DNA of 64,000 bases from Candidatus Zhuqueibacterota bacterium (lineage in GTDB: Bacteria > Zhuqueibacterota > Zhuqueibacteria > Thermofontimicrobiales > Thiofontviventaceae): assembly GCA_016931935.1 (NCBI GenBank), contig JAFGDW010000097.1, forward strand, positions 1 through 64,000. Reading direction: 5' to 3'. Within the stretch, counting starts at the first letter, position 1. Each line of letters starts with the position of its first letter. Shown piece by piece: positions 53,866 to 63,124 of this stretch. Position numbers and translations under genes: made by a program. The notes below the pieces were generated by a model. The model did not search any database. It was not told where the DNA came from and worked only from the letters and a program-made list of their open reading frames with translations.

Positions 53866-54966
53866 TCACGGGTACACCACATCTCCTTCCACTACAATAT
53901 CCTCACACAACTTGCGCACATTTACGTGTTTGAGTTGATAGCTTTTATCCACTTTTTCGATATGCAAACTACCAATGGCATCGGTGCCGCGCCCGATGAT
54001 TTTCGGCGCCATCATAATCACCAATCGATCGACAAGCCGTTCCCGCAGAAACGAAGTGAATATGGAAGCGCCGCCTTCGACTAATAGAGTGCTAATTCGT
54101 TCTTCGGCCAGCCGGTGTAATAATGGGGCTAATGCAACTCCGCCAAAATCATCTGCCTCCATTCGCCATATGGTTATCCCCATCTTTTGGATCTTTGAAA
54201 GTGCGATGGAATTGGGTCGTGTTGTGGCGATAATAGTTTGAGATGCATGTGCATCTGTTAACAAGTTAGAATTCAGGGGTGTCTGTAACTGACTGTCCAG
54301 TACAATTCGCCGCGGCTGTTTGCCCGCCAGATGCCGGATTGTAAGCCGGGGATTATCCGCCAACACCGTGCCGATACCGACAAGAACAGCATCATTATCA
54401 CAACGAATTTGATGCACCTGGGCGCGTGCTGCTGTCCCGGTTATCCATTTTGAATGGCCGGATTCCGTGGCAATACGACCGTCCAGGCTTTGGGCGATTT
54501 TCATGGTCACATAAGGCAAGCCAAGAGAAATATATTTGATAAATACATGATTGAGACCACAACAGGCATCTGTTTCAACATCTGTGATAACACTAATCCC
54601 ATGCCGCTTCAGTATTTCAATTCCTTTGCCGGCAACTTTTGGATTCGGATCCGACATGCCAATCACAACCGTCGACACTCCGGCTTTAATAATGGCATCG
54701 GTACAAGGCGGCGTTTTTCCCTGATGGCAGCATGGCTCAAGGTTAACGTACAGGGTACTTCCCTTGGCTTCCGTGCCAGCAATTATTAATGCATTTAGCT
54801 CCGCATGATTATAACCAAACCGTTCATGAAATCCTTCTGCAATAATGTCACCATTTTTCACGATGACAGCCCCAACCATCGGATTCGGTCGAACTGCCTT
54901 TTCTCCACGAGCCGCTAACTGAAGTGCCCGTTGCATAAATTGTATGTGTACTGATTTATCTTCCAT
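53866..54966 (-). CDS. ribD: Bifunctional riboflavin deaminase/reductase
   Basis: The 366-residue protein carries the deaminase (residues about 5-145) and reductase (about 150-366) steps of riboflavin synthesis. The zinc site is HAELNALI and EPCCHQGKTPPC, typical of the RibD deaminase. The reductase half has KIAQSLDGRIATESGHSKWI, ADNPRLTIR and LLVEGGASIFTSFL. ATG 54966 was chosen because AGGATG lies a suitable distance upstream; the frame is open six codons further. It is driven by the promoter at 55115-55143. Confidence 0.95.
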   Translation of the reverse strand: MEDKSVHIQFMQRALQLAARGEKAVRPNPMVGAVIVKNGDIIAEGFHERFGYNHAELNALIIAGTEAKGSTLYVNLEPCCHQGKTPPCTDAIIKAGVSTVVIGMSDPNPKVAGKGIEILKRHGISVITDVETDACCGLNHVFIKYISLGLPYVTMKIAQSLDGRIATESGHSKWITGTAARAQVHQIRCDNDAVLVGIGTVLADNPRLTIRHLAGKQPRRIVLDSQLQTPLNSNLLTDAHASQTIIATTRPNSIALSKIQKMGITIWRMEADDFGGVALAPLLHRLAEERISTLLVEGGASIFTSFLRERLVDRLVIMMAPKIIGRGTDAIGSLHIEKVDKSYQLKHVNVRKLCEDIVVEGDVVYP

Positions 54967-55114
54967 CAAACATCCTGGATACAACGATAATATGCTATTG
55001 ACAAATTGATTTTGAGATATGTTTTAAAACTTCTCCTAATCTCTCTTTGGGAAATAGAAAAATTGATGGGTAAATCTTAAAACTACATTGTTAGCAGTAT
55101 CAAATAAAACGCAT

Positions 55115-55143
55115 AAGATAGTAAAAAATCGTGACGATGTCAA
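55115..55143 (-). promoter_or_regulatory. Promoter for ribD
   Basis: On the minus strand TTGACA (55143-55138) is followed by a 17-base spacer and TATCTT (55120-55115), matching the sigma-70 pattern. Transcription would start near 55108, leaving about 140 bases of leader before ribD, in which no FMN riboswitch core was seen. The rest of the gap 54967-55313 is AT-rich and without other recognised signals. Confidence 0.7.
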
Positions 55144-55313
55144 GTAAACATTATGTCTTATAAGGATATAGTAATGGGTTGTTGGCTTTTTATGCAAAAT
55201 AGCGAATTTAAAAACACAAGAAAGGATAAACGTGAAGCCGTAAAAATCACAATTTTGCAGCCGTATCAAAATTAGAGGGAACACCAATTATATATGACCT
55301 GTACTCTGAAGGA

Positions 55314-55511
55314 TTATTGTTGATCTTCGAGAAAGAATATATATAATCCGCCACATGCAATTACAAAAGCATAACCCAACACAAGCCAGGTTCGGATATT
55401 TTCGGCTGTGATTATTTCATAGATCATACCCGCTGCAGCGACGATGCTGAAAACAATACCCAGCCTGCTCGATTTATCAAATTTCTTTTTACGTTTGAAT
55501 TGATTGAACAT
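55314..55511 (-). CDS. Small two-helix membrane protein
   Basis: A 65-residue protein beginning MFNQFKRKKKFDKSSRLGIV. Two hydrophobic segments (about residues 18-34 and 43-60) follow a basic N-terminus, which would stay in the cytoplasm. I do not recognise a family. The ATG at 55511 is preferred over an in-frame TTG three codons upstream. It lies 17 bases after the DinB-like gene, so they may be co-transcribed. Confidence 0.65.
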   Translation of the reverse strand: MFNQFKRKKKFDKSSRLGIVFSIVAAAGMIYEIITAENIRTWLVLGYAFVIACGGLYIFFLEDQQ

Positions 55512-55528
55512 ACGGTCCAAAATAGTTG

Positions 55529-56011
55529 TTATTCTGTTAAATTATTATCCTGAATTATTCGCAGATATGTTGCCAATTGACCCCGATGATGGATTTCATG
55601 ATCGATATTGCCGCGGACAATGATCCACCACACGCTCACATCCCCAAACCGCTGATCGTATATAATTTCATCCGGATTTTTTTTTGCGTAACTCTGTATG
55701 AGCTTGTTCCGATTTGCCCCGGTTTCATTCAATGTGTTAATTAGCGCGTTGAATTGATCCCTGTCAGTCACAATGCATTCCTGATTCTGGCCACGCAGGG
55801 GCGCAAGGTTTTTTATAACTACTTTTTTTAGCAACCAAAGATCGCACTCAATTAAGTGATGTGCGATATCGGCAAAACTCATGGCGTTCATTGATGGTCG
55901 CCAATTCTCCAAACCTTCCGGCACGAGCCGCAGGCGTTTCAATGTCGATTCGCGAACGGCTTTGGAAAATTCAACCAGCCGATCCATGTCTTTCTGATGA
56001 TCACTTTGCAT
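55529..56011 (-). CDS. DinB-family putative metal-dependent hydrolase/transferase
   Basis: A 160-residue four-helix protein of the DinB/YfiT group. The candidate nickel/zinc ligands are His in FADIAHHLIECD (near residue 52) and the two histidines in IDHEIHHRGQLATYLRIIQ (about residues 138-142). Family members act as thiol-dependent transferases or are of unknown activity. The ATG lacks a clear Shine-Dalgarno. Its substrate cannot be told. Confidence 0.85.
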   Translation of the reverse strand: MQSDHQKDMDRLVEFSKAVRESTLKRLRLVPEGLENWRPSMNAMSFADIAHHLIECDLWLLKKVVIKNLAPLRGQNQECIVTDRDQFNALINTLNETGANRNKLIQSYAKKNPDEIIYDQRFGDVSVWWIIVRGNIDHEIHHRGQLATYLRIIQDNNLTE

Positions 56012-56183
56012 TTCTATTCTTGAATTCTTGTTCTAACTGTTACCCGGAAAAAAACACTGCAGCGCTGCGATCTCGCATGCAGATTGCCCGTGGTCCATTT
56101 ACAATGCCATAAAAATACAATTTTTCACCCACATTTCCAACTCTTTTCTTGAAATTGTCTATGACTTTTTATACATTAGGTAC

Positions 56184-59100
56184 ATGCAGGCAAATTCTCA
56201 CTGGATCATCGGAATCGACCGGGGCGGAACCTTTACAGATATTGTTGCTCGTGATCCGCACGGCGAATTAATTACGTTCAAACTGCTATCGGAGGACCCG
56301 ACCCGCTACGACGATGCTGCCATTTTTGCATTGCGGCAATTGCTCAATCAACCGGACGATCGCCCGCTTCCACAACATATCATCCACTCCATCCGCATGG
56401 GAACAACAGTAGCCACCAATGCATTGCTGGAACATACCGGCGTACCTATTTGCCTGGTCACAACCAAAGGATTTCGCGATATTTTGGAAATAGGACATCA
56501 GGCGCGTTCCCATCTGTTCGAACTAAACATAAAAAAACCACTATTGTTATATCAACGCGTTATTGAAATTGATGAGCGGATGGATGCAACCGGTGGGGTG
56601 ATTGATGCCCCAAATCCTGAAAAAATTTCGGATCAATTGCAAACAGTTTATGATGACGGCTTTCGTGCTCTCGCAATTGTGTTTCTCAATACCTATCAGA
56701 ACGACACTCATGAGCAATTGGTAAAAGACATCGCCCGACAGATTGGCTTCACCCAAATATCATGTTCCGCCGAAACCATGCGCGTGCAGAAAATGGTGAG
56801 TCGTGGTGATACCACGCTGGTCGATGCGTACCTTAATCCGATTCTGCAAAAGTATGTCCGACAGGTGCGAAAGCATACGGGGACGATACCTTTAAAATTT
56901 ATGAAATCAGGCGGCGGCCTGGTGGATGCGGATATGTTCACCGCAAAAGATGCGATTATTTCCGGGCCAGCCGGCGGTGTAATCGGATATGCCCGAATCG
57001 CACGGATGTTGAATATTGATAAAGTCATTGGTTTTGACATGGGCGGCACCTCCACCGATGTATCGCGCTATGATTCCGGCACGGTGGAGAAAGTTTACGA
57101 AACCGAAACCGCCGGTGTGCGCATTCAGACGCCGATGATCAACGTGGTGACGGTTGCAGCCGGTGGAGGCTCGGTATTACATTTTGATGGTTTGAAGCTC
57201 ACTGTCGGTCCGGATAGCGCCGGTGCGAATCCCGGTCCGGCGTGTTATCGAAACGGTGGGCCACTGGCAGTTACCGACGCCAACCTGATGCTCGGTCGCA
57301 TCCTGCCTGAATTTTTCCCCAATGTATTCGGCCCCAATCACGATGCCTCGCTGGATGTAGAAATTGTCACGCAAAGATTTGACCAACTGAGTGAAAAAAT
57401 ATTTACGGCCACCGGACTCCGAAAATCGCCGCACGAAGTCGCGTTGGGTTTTATCCGGATTGCCAATGAAAATATGATCAAACCGATCAAAGAAATTTCC
57501 GTTGCCAAAGGATTTAATATTCAGGAATACACGCTCTGTTGTTTTGGCGGCGCCGGAGCGCAACACGCCTGCGCGATTGCCCGTGCATTGGGGATCAAAC
57601 GGATTCTGCTGCATCCGTTTGCCGGCGTACTATCCGCCTACGGAATGATGCTGGCGGATGTGACGCATGAGGATACCCGCGCCGTATTATTACCATTTGA
57701 TGAAACGCATGTCGATGAGTTGAAGACGATATGTACAGAAATGTCGATTCATCTCCGTGCGAACGTCATTGCGAAGGGTATCGAACCCAACCGAATCCGG
57801 CAACAACGATATGTGGACATTCGTCCCAAAGGGACAGATACAGCCGAAACAATTTTATTTGATGAATTTCTATTGACACGGCAGCGTTTCCTTGCTCATT
57901 ATAAGCAGCATTATGGTTTTCTGCCAACGGCCTCTTTGGAAGTCGTCAATGTCCGTGTGGAAGTGATTGGTGAACAAATACCGCTGGACGAGCCGATATT
58001 CGAATTACAACAACGTACACTCATTGTCGCCGATGCGAAAACAGTAACGGCTGTCTATTTTGATGATGGCTGGCATCAGCAAACTCCTGTTTTTGACCGA
58101 ACGACCGTTCAACCCGGCAATGTAATAACCGGTCCGGCGTTGATTATTGAACCCAACTCCACGCTCGTGATTGAGCCTGATTTTCAAGCCACAATCAATG
58201 AACGCGGTCATCTCGTGCTTGAAAAAATTGCTGAACATTCAGAAAAACAGCTTTCCACAGCGTGCGATCCGATTCTGCTGGAAATTTTCAATAATCTGTT
58301 TATGAGTATCGCCGAACAAATGGGCAAGGCGTTGCAGCGGACAGCGCACTCTGTTAATATTAAGGAGCGGCTTGATTTTAGTTGCGCAGTGTTCGATGCC
58401 ACAGGAGGACTGGTTGCCAATGCGCCGCATATTCCGGTGCATCTTGGCGCGATGGGCGAATCAGTTGCGCATGTGATTCACGCCAATCAGCACACCATGC
58501 GGCCCGGCGATGTGTACGTGACCAACGATCCGTATCACGGCGGTTCGCACCTGCCGGATGTCACAGTGGTGACGCCAGTGTTTGATGAAAATAATCGTCT
58601 GCTGTTCTGTGTTGCCAGCCGCGGACATCATGCCGATATTGGCGGGATTACACCCGGATCGATGCCACCATTTTCCAAAACGTTGGCTGAAGAAGGTATC
58701 GTATTTGATAATGTCAAACTTGTTTCAAATGGTGTATTTGATGAGGCAGGTATAATTGGTCGGCTTAAATCCGGCCCCTATCCAGCGCGCAACCTGCCCG
58801 AGCGATTGTCTGATTTACGCGCCCAGGTTGCTGCAAATATACGAGGTGTTCAGGAACTGCAAGGATTAATAGAGCAGTATGGTGTGGAAGTGGTGCATGC
58901 GTATATGGGCCATGTGCAAATGAATGCTGAAACTGCCATGCGCCGGGCCATCGCTACACTTGCTGATGGCGAACATCGCGCCGAAGACCGGCTCGATAAC
59001 GGCACGACATTGCGGGTCTGCATCACCATTCACGGTGATACGGCGCATATTGATTTTGCCGGAACTGATCCACAAATTTCAACGAATCTGAATGCCCCGC

Positions 59101-60611
59101 CGGCTGTCACCCGTGCGGCGGTATTGTACGTATTTCGGACGTTGATTGAAGACAATATTCCACTCAACGCTGGTTGCTTTGCGCCGGTCACGATTTCCAT
59201 CCCCGAAGGCAGTGTGCTTAATCCGCTGTTCGGCGCTGCTGTCGCAGGTGGCAATGTGGAAACATCCCAACGTGTCGTCGATGTGCTTTATCGAGCGCTG
59301 GGCATCGTGGCGGCATCGCAGGGCACGATGAATAATTTTACCTTTGGGGAAACCGGTTTCGGTTATTACGAAACGATTGCCGGTGGAGCGGGCGCTGGTC
59401 CGGGATTCGACGGCGCACATGCGGTCCATACACATATGACGAACACACGCATTACTGATCCCGAAGTGCTGGAACACCGCTTTCCGGAAATCCGGTTGGA
59501 TGAATTCAGCATCCGGCGTGGCTCCGGAGGTAGCGGTTATTATTGTGGTGGTGATGGTATTGTCCGGCAATTTCAGTTTTTACAGCCCCGCACTGTATCA
59601 TTGTTGACCGAACGACGCGTATTTGCGCCATTCGGCGTGAATGGCGCGGAAGCCGGCAGCACCGGGAAAAACATACTGATTCATACTGATAATACTATAG
59701 AGAATCTCGGCGGAAAAGTGCAACGGCTTCTCGAACCCGGTGAGCGAATTCGTATTGAAACGCCCGGTGCAGGTGGTTACAATTTGAATCAGAATCAATT
59801 GCAAACTATCACACCCGAAAATATGCGCTGGCTAATCCGTAACGGACGTTGGGACAAACCCACCAGTGGGTTGTGTTTGGATTATGTGCAAACCAATGTA
59901 TTAATAGTTCCGAAAGCGTATGCCGCTGATTTCGAAGCGTTCTGCCGTGCGAATCCCAAAGCCTGTCCTTTGTTGGAATTGCTTCCGGCCGGCAATCCAA
60001 TTGTCCAATCATTTGCGTCAGGTGCTGACATTCGTTCCGATGTGCCGACGTATCATATTTACCGATATGGCCGTTTATCCGAATCCACGCTACAGATTTA
60101 TGACTTTTGGCAGGATGATTTTGTGACGTTTCTGATCGGCTGCAGTTTTACGTTTGAAGCTGCACTTGTAGAAGCGGGGATTCCGGTGCGTCATATGGAG
60201 TTGCAGTGTAACGTGCCCATGTATAACACCACTATTTCGTGCGTTCCTGTCGGGCCGTTTGGCGGTAACATGGTTGTCAGTATGCGACCGATGAAACCTG
60301 ATCAGGTGTTGGAAGCGTACCATGTTACAGCAGCATATCCGGCTGTCCATGGCGCGCCGCTTTGCCGTAAACAAGATGATCCGGAAACGATGATTACCGA
60401 TCCGGTTGAGCTGGGAATATCTGATATTACCCAGCCGGATTTTGGTGATGCGGTTCCATTATCCGAAGAAGATGTTACAGTATTTTGGGCATGTGGTGTA
60501 ACCTCTCAAATGGCAGCATTGCATGCAAATTTGCCGATTTTTATTAGTCATGCACCGGGGCATATGTTCATTACGGATCGGAAGCATCAGGAGTTGATGG
60601 AGAAATTATAG
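56184..60611 (+). CDS. Fused 5-oxoprolinase (HyuA-HyuB) and D-glutamate cyclase-like (DUF1445) protein
   Basis: This 1475-residue protein has three parts. Residues about 6-690 are the HyuA half of an ATP-dependent 5-oxoprolinase ([55 protein letters not shown]). Residues about 694-1200 are the HyuB half ([54 protein letters not shown]). From about 1209 to the end is a DUF1445 domain, as in the mammalian D-glutamate cyclase, with [52 protein letters not shown] and [11 protein letters not shown]. The first two would hydrolyse 5-oxoproline to glutamate with ATP; the third would form 5-oxo-D-proline from D-glutamate. Joining them in one frame is unusual. No adjacent amino-acid gene is present. 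Confidence 0.9.
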   Translation: MQANSHWIIGIDRGGTFTDIVARDPHGELITFKLLSEDPTRYDDAAIFALRQLLNQPDDRPLPQHIIHSIRMGTTVATNALLEHTGVPICLVTTKGFRDILEIGHQARSHLFELNIKKPLLLYQRVIEIDERMDATGGVIDAPNPEKISDQLQTVYDDGFRALAIVFLNTYQNDTHEQLVKDIARQIGFTQISCSAETMRVQKMVSRGDTTLVDAYLNPILQKYVRQVRKHTGTIPLKFMKSGGGLVDADMFTAKDAIISGPAGGVIGYARIARMLNIDKVIGFDMGGTSTDVSRYDSGTVEKVYETETAGVRIQTPMINVVTVAAGGGSVLHFDGLKLTVGPDSAGANPGPACYRNGGPLAVTDANLMLGRILPEFFPNVFGPNHDASLDVEIVTQRFDQLSEKIFTATGLRKSPHEVALGFIRIANENMIKPIKEISVAKGFNIQEYTLCCFGGAGAQHACAIARALGIKRILLHPFAGVLSAYGMMLADVTHEDTRAVLLPFDETHVDELKTICTEMSIHLRANVIAKGIEPNRIRQQRYVDIRPKGTDTAETILFDEFLLTRQRFLAHYKQHYGFLPTASLEVVNVRVEVIGEQIPLDEPIFELQQRTLIVADAKTVTAVYFDDGWHQQTPVFDRTTVQPGNVITGPALIIEPNSTLVIEPDFQATINERGHLVLEKIAEHSEKQLSTACDPILLEIFNNLFMSIAEQMGKALQRTAHSVNIKERLDFSCAVFDATGGLVANAPHIPVHLGAMGESVAHVIHANQHTMRPGDVYVTNDPYHGGSHLPDVTVVTPVFDENNRLLFCVASRGHHADIGGITPGSMPPFSKTLAEEGIVFDNVKLVSNGVFDEAGIIGRLKSGPYPARNLPERLSDLRAQVAANIRGVQELQGLIEQYGVEVVHAYMGHVQMNAETAMRRAIATLADGEHRAEDRLDNGTTLRVCITIHGDTAHIDFAGTDPQISTNLNAPPAVTRAAVLYVFRTLIEDNIPLNAGCFAPVTISIPEGSVLNPLFGAAVAGGNVETSQRVVDVLYRALGIVAASQGTMNNFTFGETGFGYYETIAGGAGAGPGFDGAHAVHTHMTNTRITDPEVLEHRFPEIRLDEFSIRRGSGGSGYYCGGDGIVRQFQFLQPRTVSLLTERRVFAPFGVNGAEAGSTGKNILIHTDNTIENLGGKVQRLLEPGERIRIETPGAGGYNLNQNQLQTITPENMRWLIRNGRWDKPTSGLCLDYVQTNVLIVPKAYAADFEAFCRANPKACPLLELLPAGNPIVQSFASGADIRSDVPTYHIYRYGRLSESTLQIYDFWQDDFVTFLIGCSFTFEAALVEAGIPVRHMELQCNVPMYNTTISCVPVGPFGGNMVVSMRPMKPDQVLEAYHVTAAYPAVHGAPLCRKQDDPETMITDPVELGISDITQPDFGDAVPLSEEDVTVFWACGVTSQMAALHANLPIFISHAPGHMFITDRKHQELMEKL

Positions 60612-60649
60612 TTACTCTCAAGAAACTTCTCAGCTACAAGTGAATGTCA

Positions 60650-60684
60650 TTCCGGTTTCCGCCGTTTTGGGGCGGGATACCGGA
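60650..60684. repeat. REP-like palindrome after the fusion gene
   Basis: TCCGGTTTCCGCC (from about 60651) is an imperfect inverse of GGCGGGATACCGGA ending at 60684. It lies 39 bases after the stop and has no T run, so it may protect the mRNA end rather than terminate transcription. Confidence 0.55.
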
Positions 60685-60840
60685 TTCTCCTTGCACATAT
60701 TTAATTCATTAAACAGATCGTTAGATGATAATAATAATATTGAAAAATCCGGATACCATCTTAACGTAACTTGCACAAAGCATTTCAGAAGTTTTTTGAG
60801 TAGTTATAACCGAATCTTTGACACGATTCAGAAAAATTTT

Positions 60841-60928
60841 GACAGGAAAACAGGATGAACATGATCTATACGATTTCCTTTTGAAAATCCTATAGATCCA
60901 AAAATCATGTTTATACTGTCTGATTTCT
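60841..60928. repeat. Palindromic intergenic repeat
   Basis: GAACATGATCTATACGATTT and, on the other arm, the reverse complement of AAATCCTATAGATC...AATCATGTTTA form an imperfect inverted repeat of about 88 bases ending with ACTGTC. Similar AT-rich 'GGATGAACATGAT' palindromes are dispersed in some FCB genomes. The 416-base gap 60612-61027 contains this and the REP-like palindrome; no gene is supported. Confidence 0.5.
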
Positions 60929-61027
60929 TTTTTACTAAAAATAGATATAAGCTGCAAAATTTAATAGAACAGGTTAACGTATACAATAAAAATGATCAAT
61001 TATGATTATTTTGATAGGGAACTTAAA

Positions 61028-62308
61028 ATGACTACATCCAATTCCGATCGAATTACCCGTCGTGACTTTCTCAAAAAATCAATCGCGCTTCCGATTGGGC
61101 TGACAATTCTTCCAACATCATTCCTTCGTGCACAAAGTCCGAATAACAAAATCACACTGGGATGCATCGGCGTCGGTGGTATGGGGACATCTGACCTCCA
61201 GGGCTTTCTGAACATAGATCGCGTAAAAGTGCTGGCTGTTTGTGATGTCGATAAACGCCATCGTGAAAACGCCAAAAATATCGTGAATCAGTTTTATGGC
61301 AATGCCGATTGTGCATCGTACAATGATTTTCGTGAAATTACCCGCCGATCGGAATTTGACGCAGTATGCATTGCCACACCCGATCATTGGCACGTGATTC
61401 CAGCCATCGATGCCATGCTGCATGGCAAAGATGTTTTTATCGAAAAACCGTTGTCACTGACAATTAATGAAGGCCGTGCGTTGGTGAGTGTTGCCACGAA
61501 ATACAGCCGGATCGTGCAAACGAACACGTGGCAACGTAGCCTCAACAATTTTCGATTCGCATGTGAATTGGTCAGAAATAACTACATCGGCCAGCTCGAA
61601 TACATAGAAGTGAACATTCCCGGCAATAATCGCTTCTGTGATCCAACCTGGATGCCTCAGGCGATTCCCGATGATTTTGATTACAATTTCTGGCTCGGTC
61701 CCGCGCAATGGCAACCATACCATAAACAACGTTGTCATTATCAATTCCGGTTTATTTCTGACTATAGCGGCGGTCAGGTGACCAATTGGGGTGCGCACTA
61801 TCTCGACATTGCACAATGGGGCATGGGAACGGACAATACTGGTCCAGTTGAGATTAGTGGGCATGGTGAATTTCCTGTGACCGGATTGTTTGATACAGCA
61901 ACATTAGTTGATTTTGAATGCACCTATGCCAATGGTGTACGCTTGAGCTGCAAAACCGGCGGCCAGGGCACCAAATTTATCGGTAATGATGGATGGGTTT
62001 TTGTCAATCGTGACCAGTTAATTGCTAAGCCCCAAAGTTTGCTCAAAGTAATACTCCGCCCTGACCAGATTCATTTGGAACATAGCATTGAACACAAAGA
62101 GAATTTTATCGATTGTATCGTCTCACGTAAACAACCAATCGCCAATGCAGAAATCGGACACCGTACGGCAACAGTCTGTCATTTGGGAAATATTGCAATG
62201 CAGCTAAAACGGAAGTTGTATTGGGATCCGCAGACTGAAAGATTCATTTCCGATAATATGGCAAACAGAATGTTGAGCCGGCCAAAACGGGCGCCGTGGA
62301 GTATATGA
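61028..62308 (+). CDS. Tat-exported Gfo/Idh/MocA-family oxidoreductase
   Basis: The 426-residue protein begins with a twin-arginine signal (DRITRRDFLKKSIALPIGLT). The NAD(P)-binding domain follows (GCIGVGGMGTSDLQGF near residue 50), with IATPDHWHVIPAIDAMLHGK, VFIEKPLSLTINEG, and a C-terminal substrate domain with WGAHYLDIAQWGMG. Family members oxidise or reduce sugars and inositols; secreted Tat forms are common in FCB and Planctomycetes and often act on cell-wall or sugar residues. ATG 61028 was chosen because AGGGAACTT precedes it; the frame opens 12 codons earlier without a site. Confidence 0.92.
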   Translation: MTTSNSDRITRRDFLKKSIALPIGLTILPTSFLRAQSPNNKITLGCIGVGGMGTSDLQGFLNIDRVKVLAVCDVDKRHRENAKNIVNQFYGNADCASYNDFREITRRSEFDAVCIATPDHWHVIPAIDAMLHGKDVFIEKPLSLTINEGRALVSVATKYSRIVQTNTWQRSLNNFRFACELVRNNYIGQLEYIEVNIPGNNRFCDPTWMPQAIPDDFDYNFWLGPAQWQPYHKQRCHYQFRFISDYSGGQVTNWGAHYLDIAQWGMGTDNTGPVEISGHGEFPVTGLFDTATLVDFECTYANGVRLSCKTGGQGTKFIGNDGWVFVNRDQLIAKPQSLLKVILRPDQIHLEHSIEHKENFIDCIVSRKQPIANAEIGHRTATVCHLGNIAMQLKRKLYWDPQTERFISDNMANRMLSRPKRAPWSI

Positions 62309-62323
62309 GTGTAATGTCAATTA

Positions 62324-62968
62324 TTAAGGGATTTTTCCTATGCAGTAAAAATACGACTTAAAGAAAAATTCCCTTTTGATGACGCTGCTTAATTCATCTC
62401 TTATAATAGCATATAATTTTGTACTATTCTGATGACCCTGGTACGAGCCACCGTATCGTTTCGCCAGAAAAATTATGAACGGATTTAATCGGGCAGGTTT
62501 TCCGGAGGCTAGCTGCATATCGCCAATAATAAGTTCACCATGTTTCCTGATATTTGATACTAAGTTTTTATATGCAGTTTCATAATCCGGAATAATTGAA
62601 ATTCCCAACGTACACACACCGACATCAAATTTATAATCAAACGGATTTTTAAATTTAGTAATGTCAGCTTTAATAAGTTGAACGTTTTTCCATTTATTTC
62701 TTCTAATTCATTTCGCCGCGATTTTTAACATTACAGACGAAAAATCAACCCCAATGATTTTACCTTCCGGTCCAATTATTTTCAAAATATGCGAAAAATC
62801 TAATCCTGTCCCACAGCAAAAAACTAAGACCCGATTTCCCGGTTTAAGCGATGATTGTTTGAATGCCAGTTTCTTATACTTTCCAAAGAAGTGTGAAATT
62901 GGTAAATCGTAATGCTTTGCCGTCAATCCTGAGTAGATTTTTTCTATTCGTTTTGCTTCTGAAATCAT
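62324..62968 (-). pseudogene. Class I SAM-dependent methyltransferase interrupted by one in-frame TGA
   Basis: Reading the minus strand, the N-terminal half (62968 down) has the SAM-binding VLVFCCGTGLDFSHILKIIG and IIGVDFSSVMLKIAAK, then a TGA at 62708-62710, after which the same frame continues IRRNKWKNVQLIKADITKFK and RKHGELIIGDMQLASGKP to a TAG or equivalent at 62324. The two halves together form a complete 214-residue UbiE-like methyltransferase. The family commonly has R at this position, so CGA to TGA is the simplest explanation. AAGGAA precedes the start. TGA serves as a normal stop elsewhere (for example map), so recoding is unlikely. Confidence 0.82.
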
Positions 62969-63049
62969 TTTGAGTTCCTTTTGATTTGATGATTTTTGAT
63001 ACTACATATTGGTAAAGCGACAAGTTCCCGCCTTGCAAAGGATGGGACA

Positions 63050-63069
63050 GAAATCCGCCTGCGGATTTC
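63050..63069. repeat. Short perfect hairpin after TonB receptor
   Basis: GAAATCCGC at 63050-63058 pairs with GCGGATTTC at 63061-63069. It lies 55 bases past the end of the minus-strand receptor and may mark its transcript end. No U run is seen. Confidence 0.5.
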
Positions 63070-63124
63070 AGGGGAGGTCCCACGCACGGTTCAAGCCAAG
63101 CGATAGCATCGCTCATCGCTTTAT

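Noticed and set aside
54967-55313. FMN riboswitch upstream of ribD
   Set aside because: No RFN conserved core or multi-stem arrangement could be found by eye on the minus strand.
60640-60858. 72-codon plus-strand frame after the fusion gene
   Set aside because: It has no ribosome binding site, overlaps two palindromic repeats and does not look like a protein.
62708-62710. Selenocysteine or recoded TGA in the methyltransferase
   Set aside because: No SECIS-like hairpin is evident, arginine is the likely ancestral residue, and TGA acts as a normal stop in other genes here.
62874-63116. 80-codon minus-strand frame over the methyltransferase start
   Set aside because: It overlaps the better-supported methyltransferase frame and a hairpin repeat; its composition suggests repeat DNA rather than a protein.
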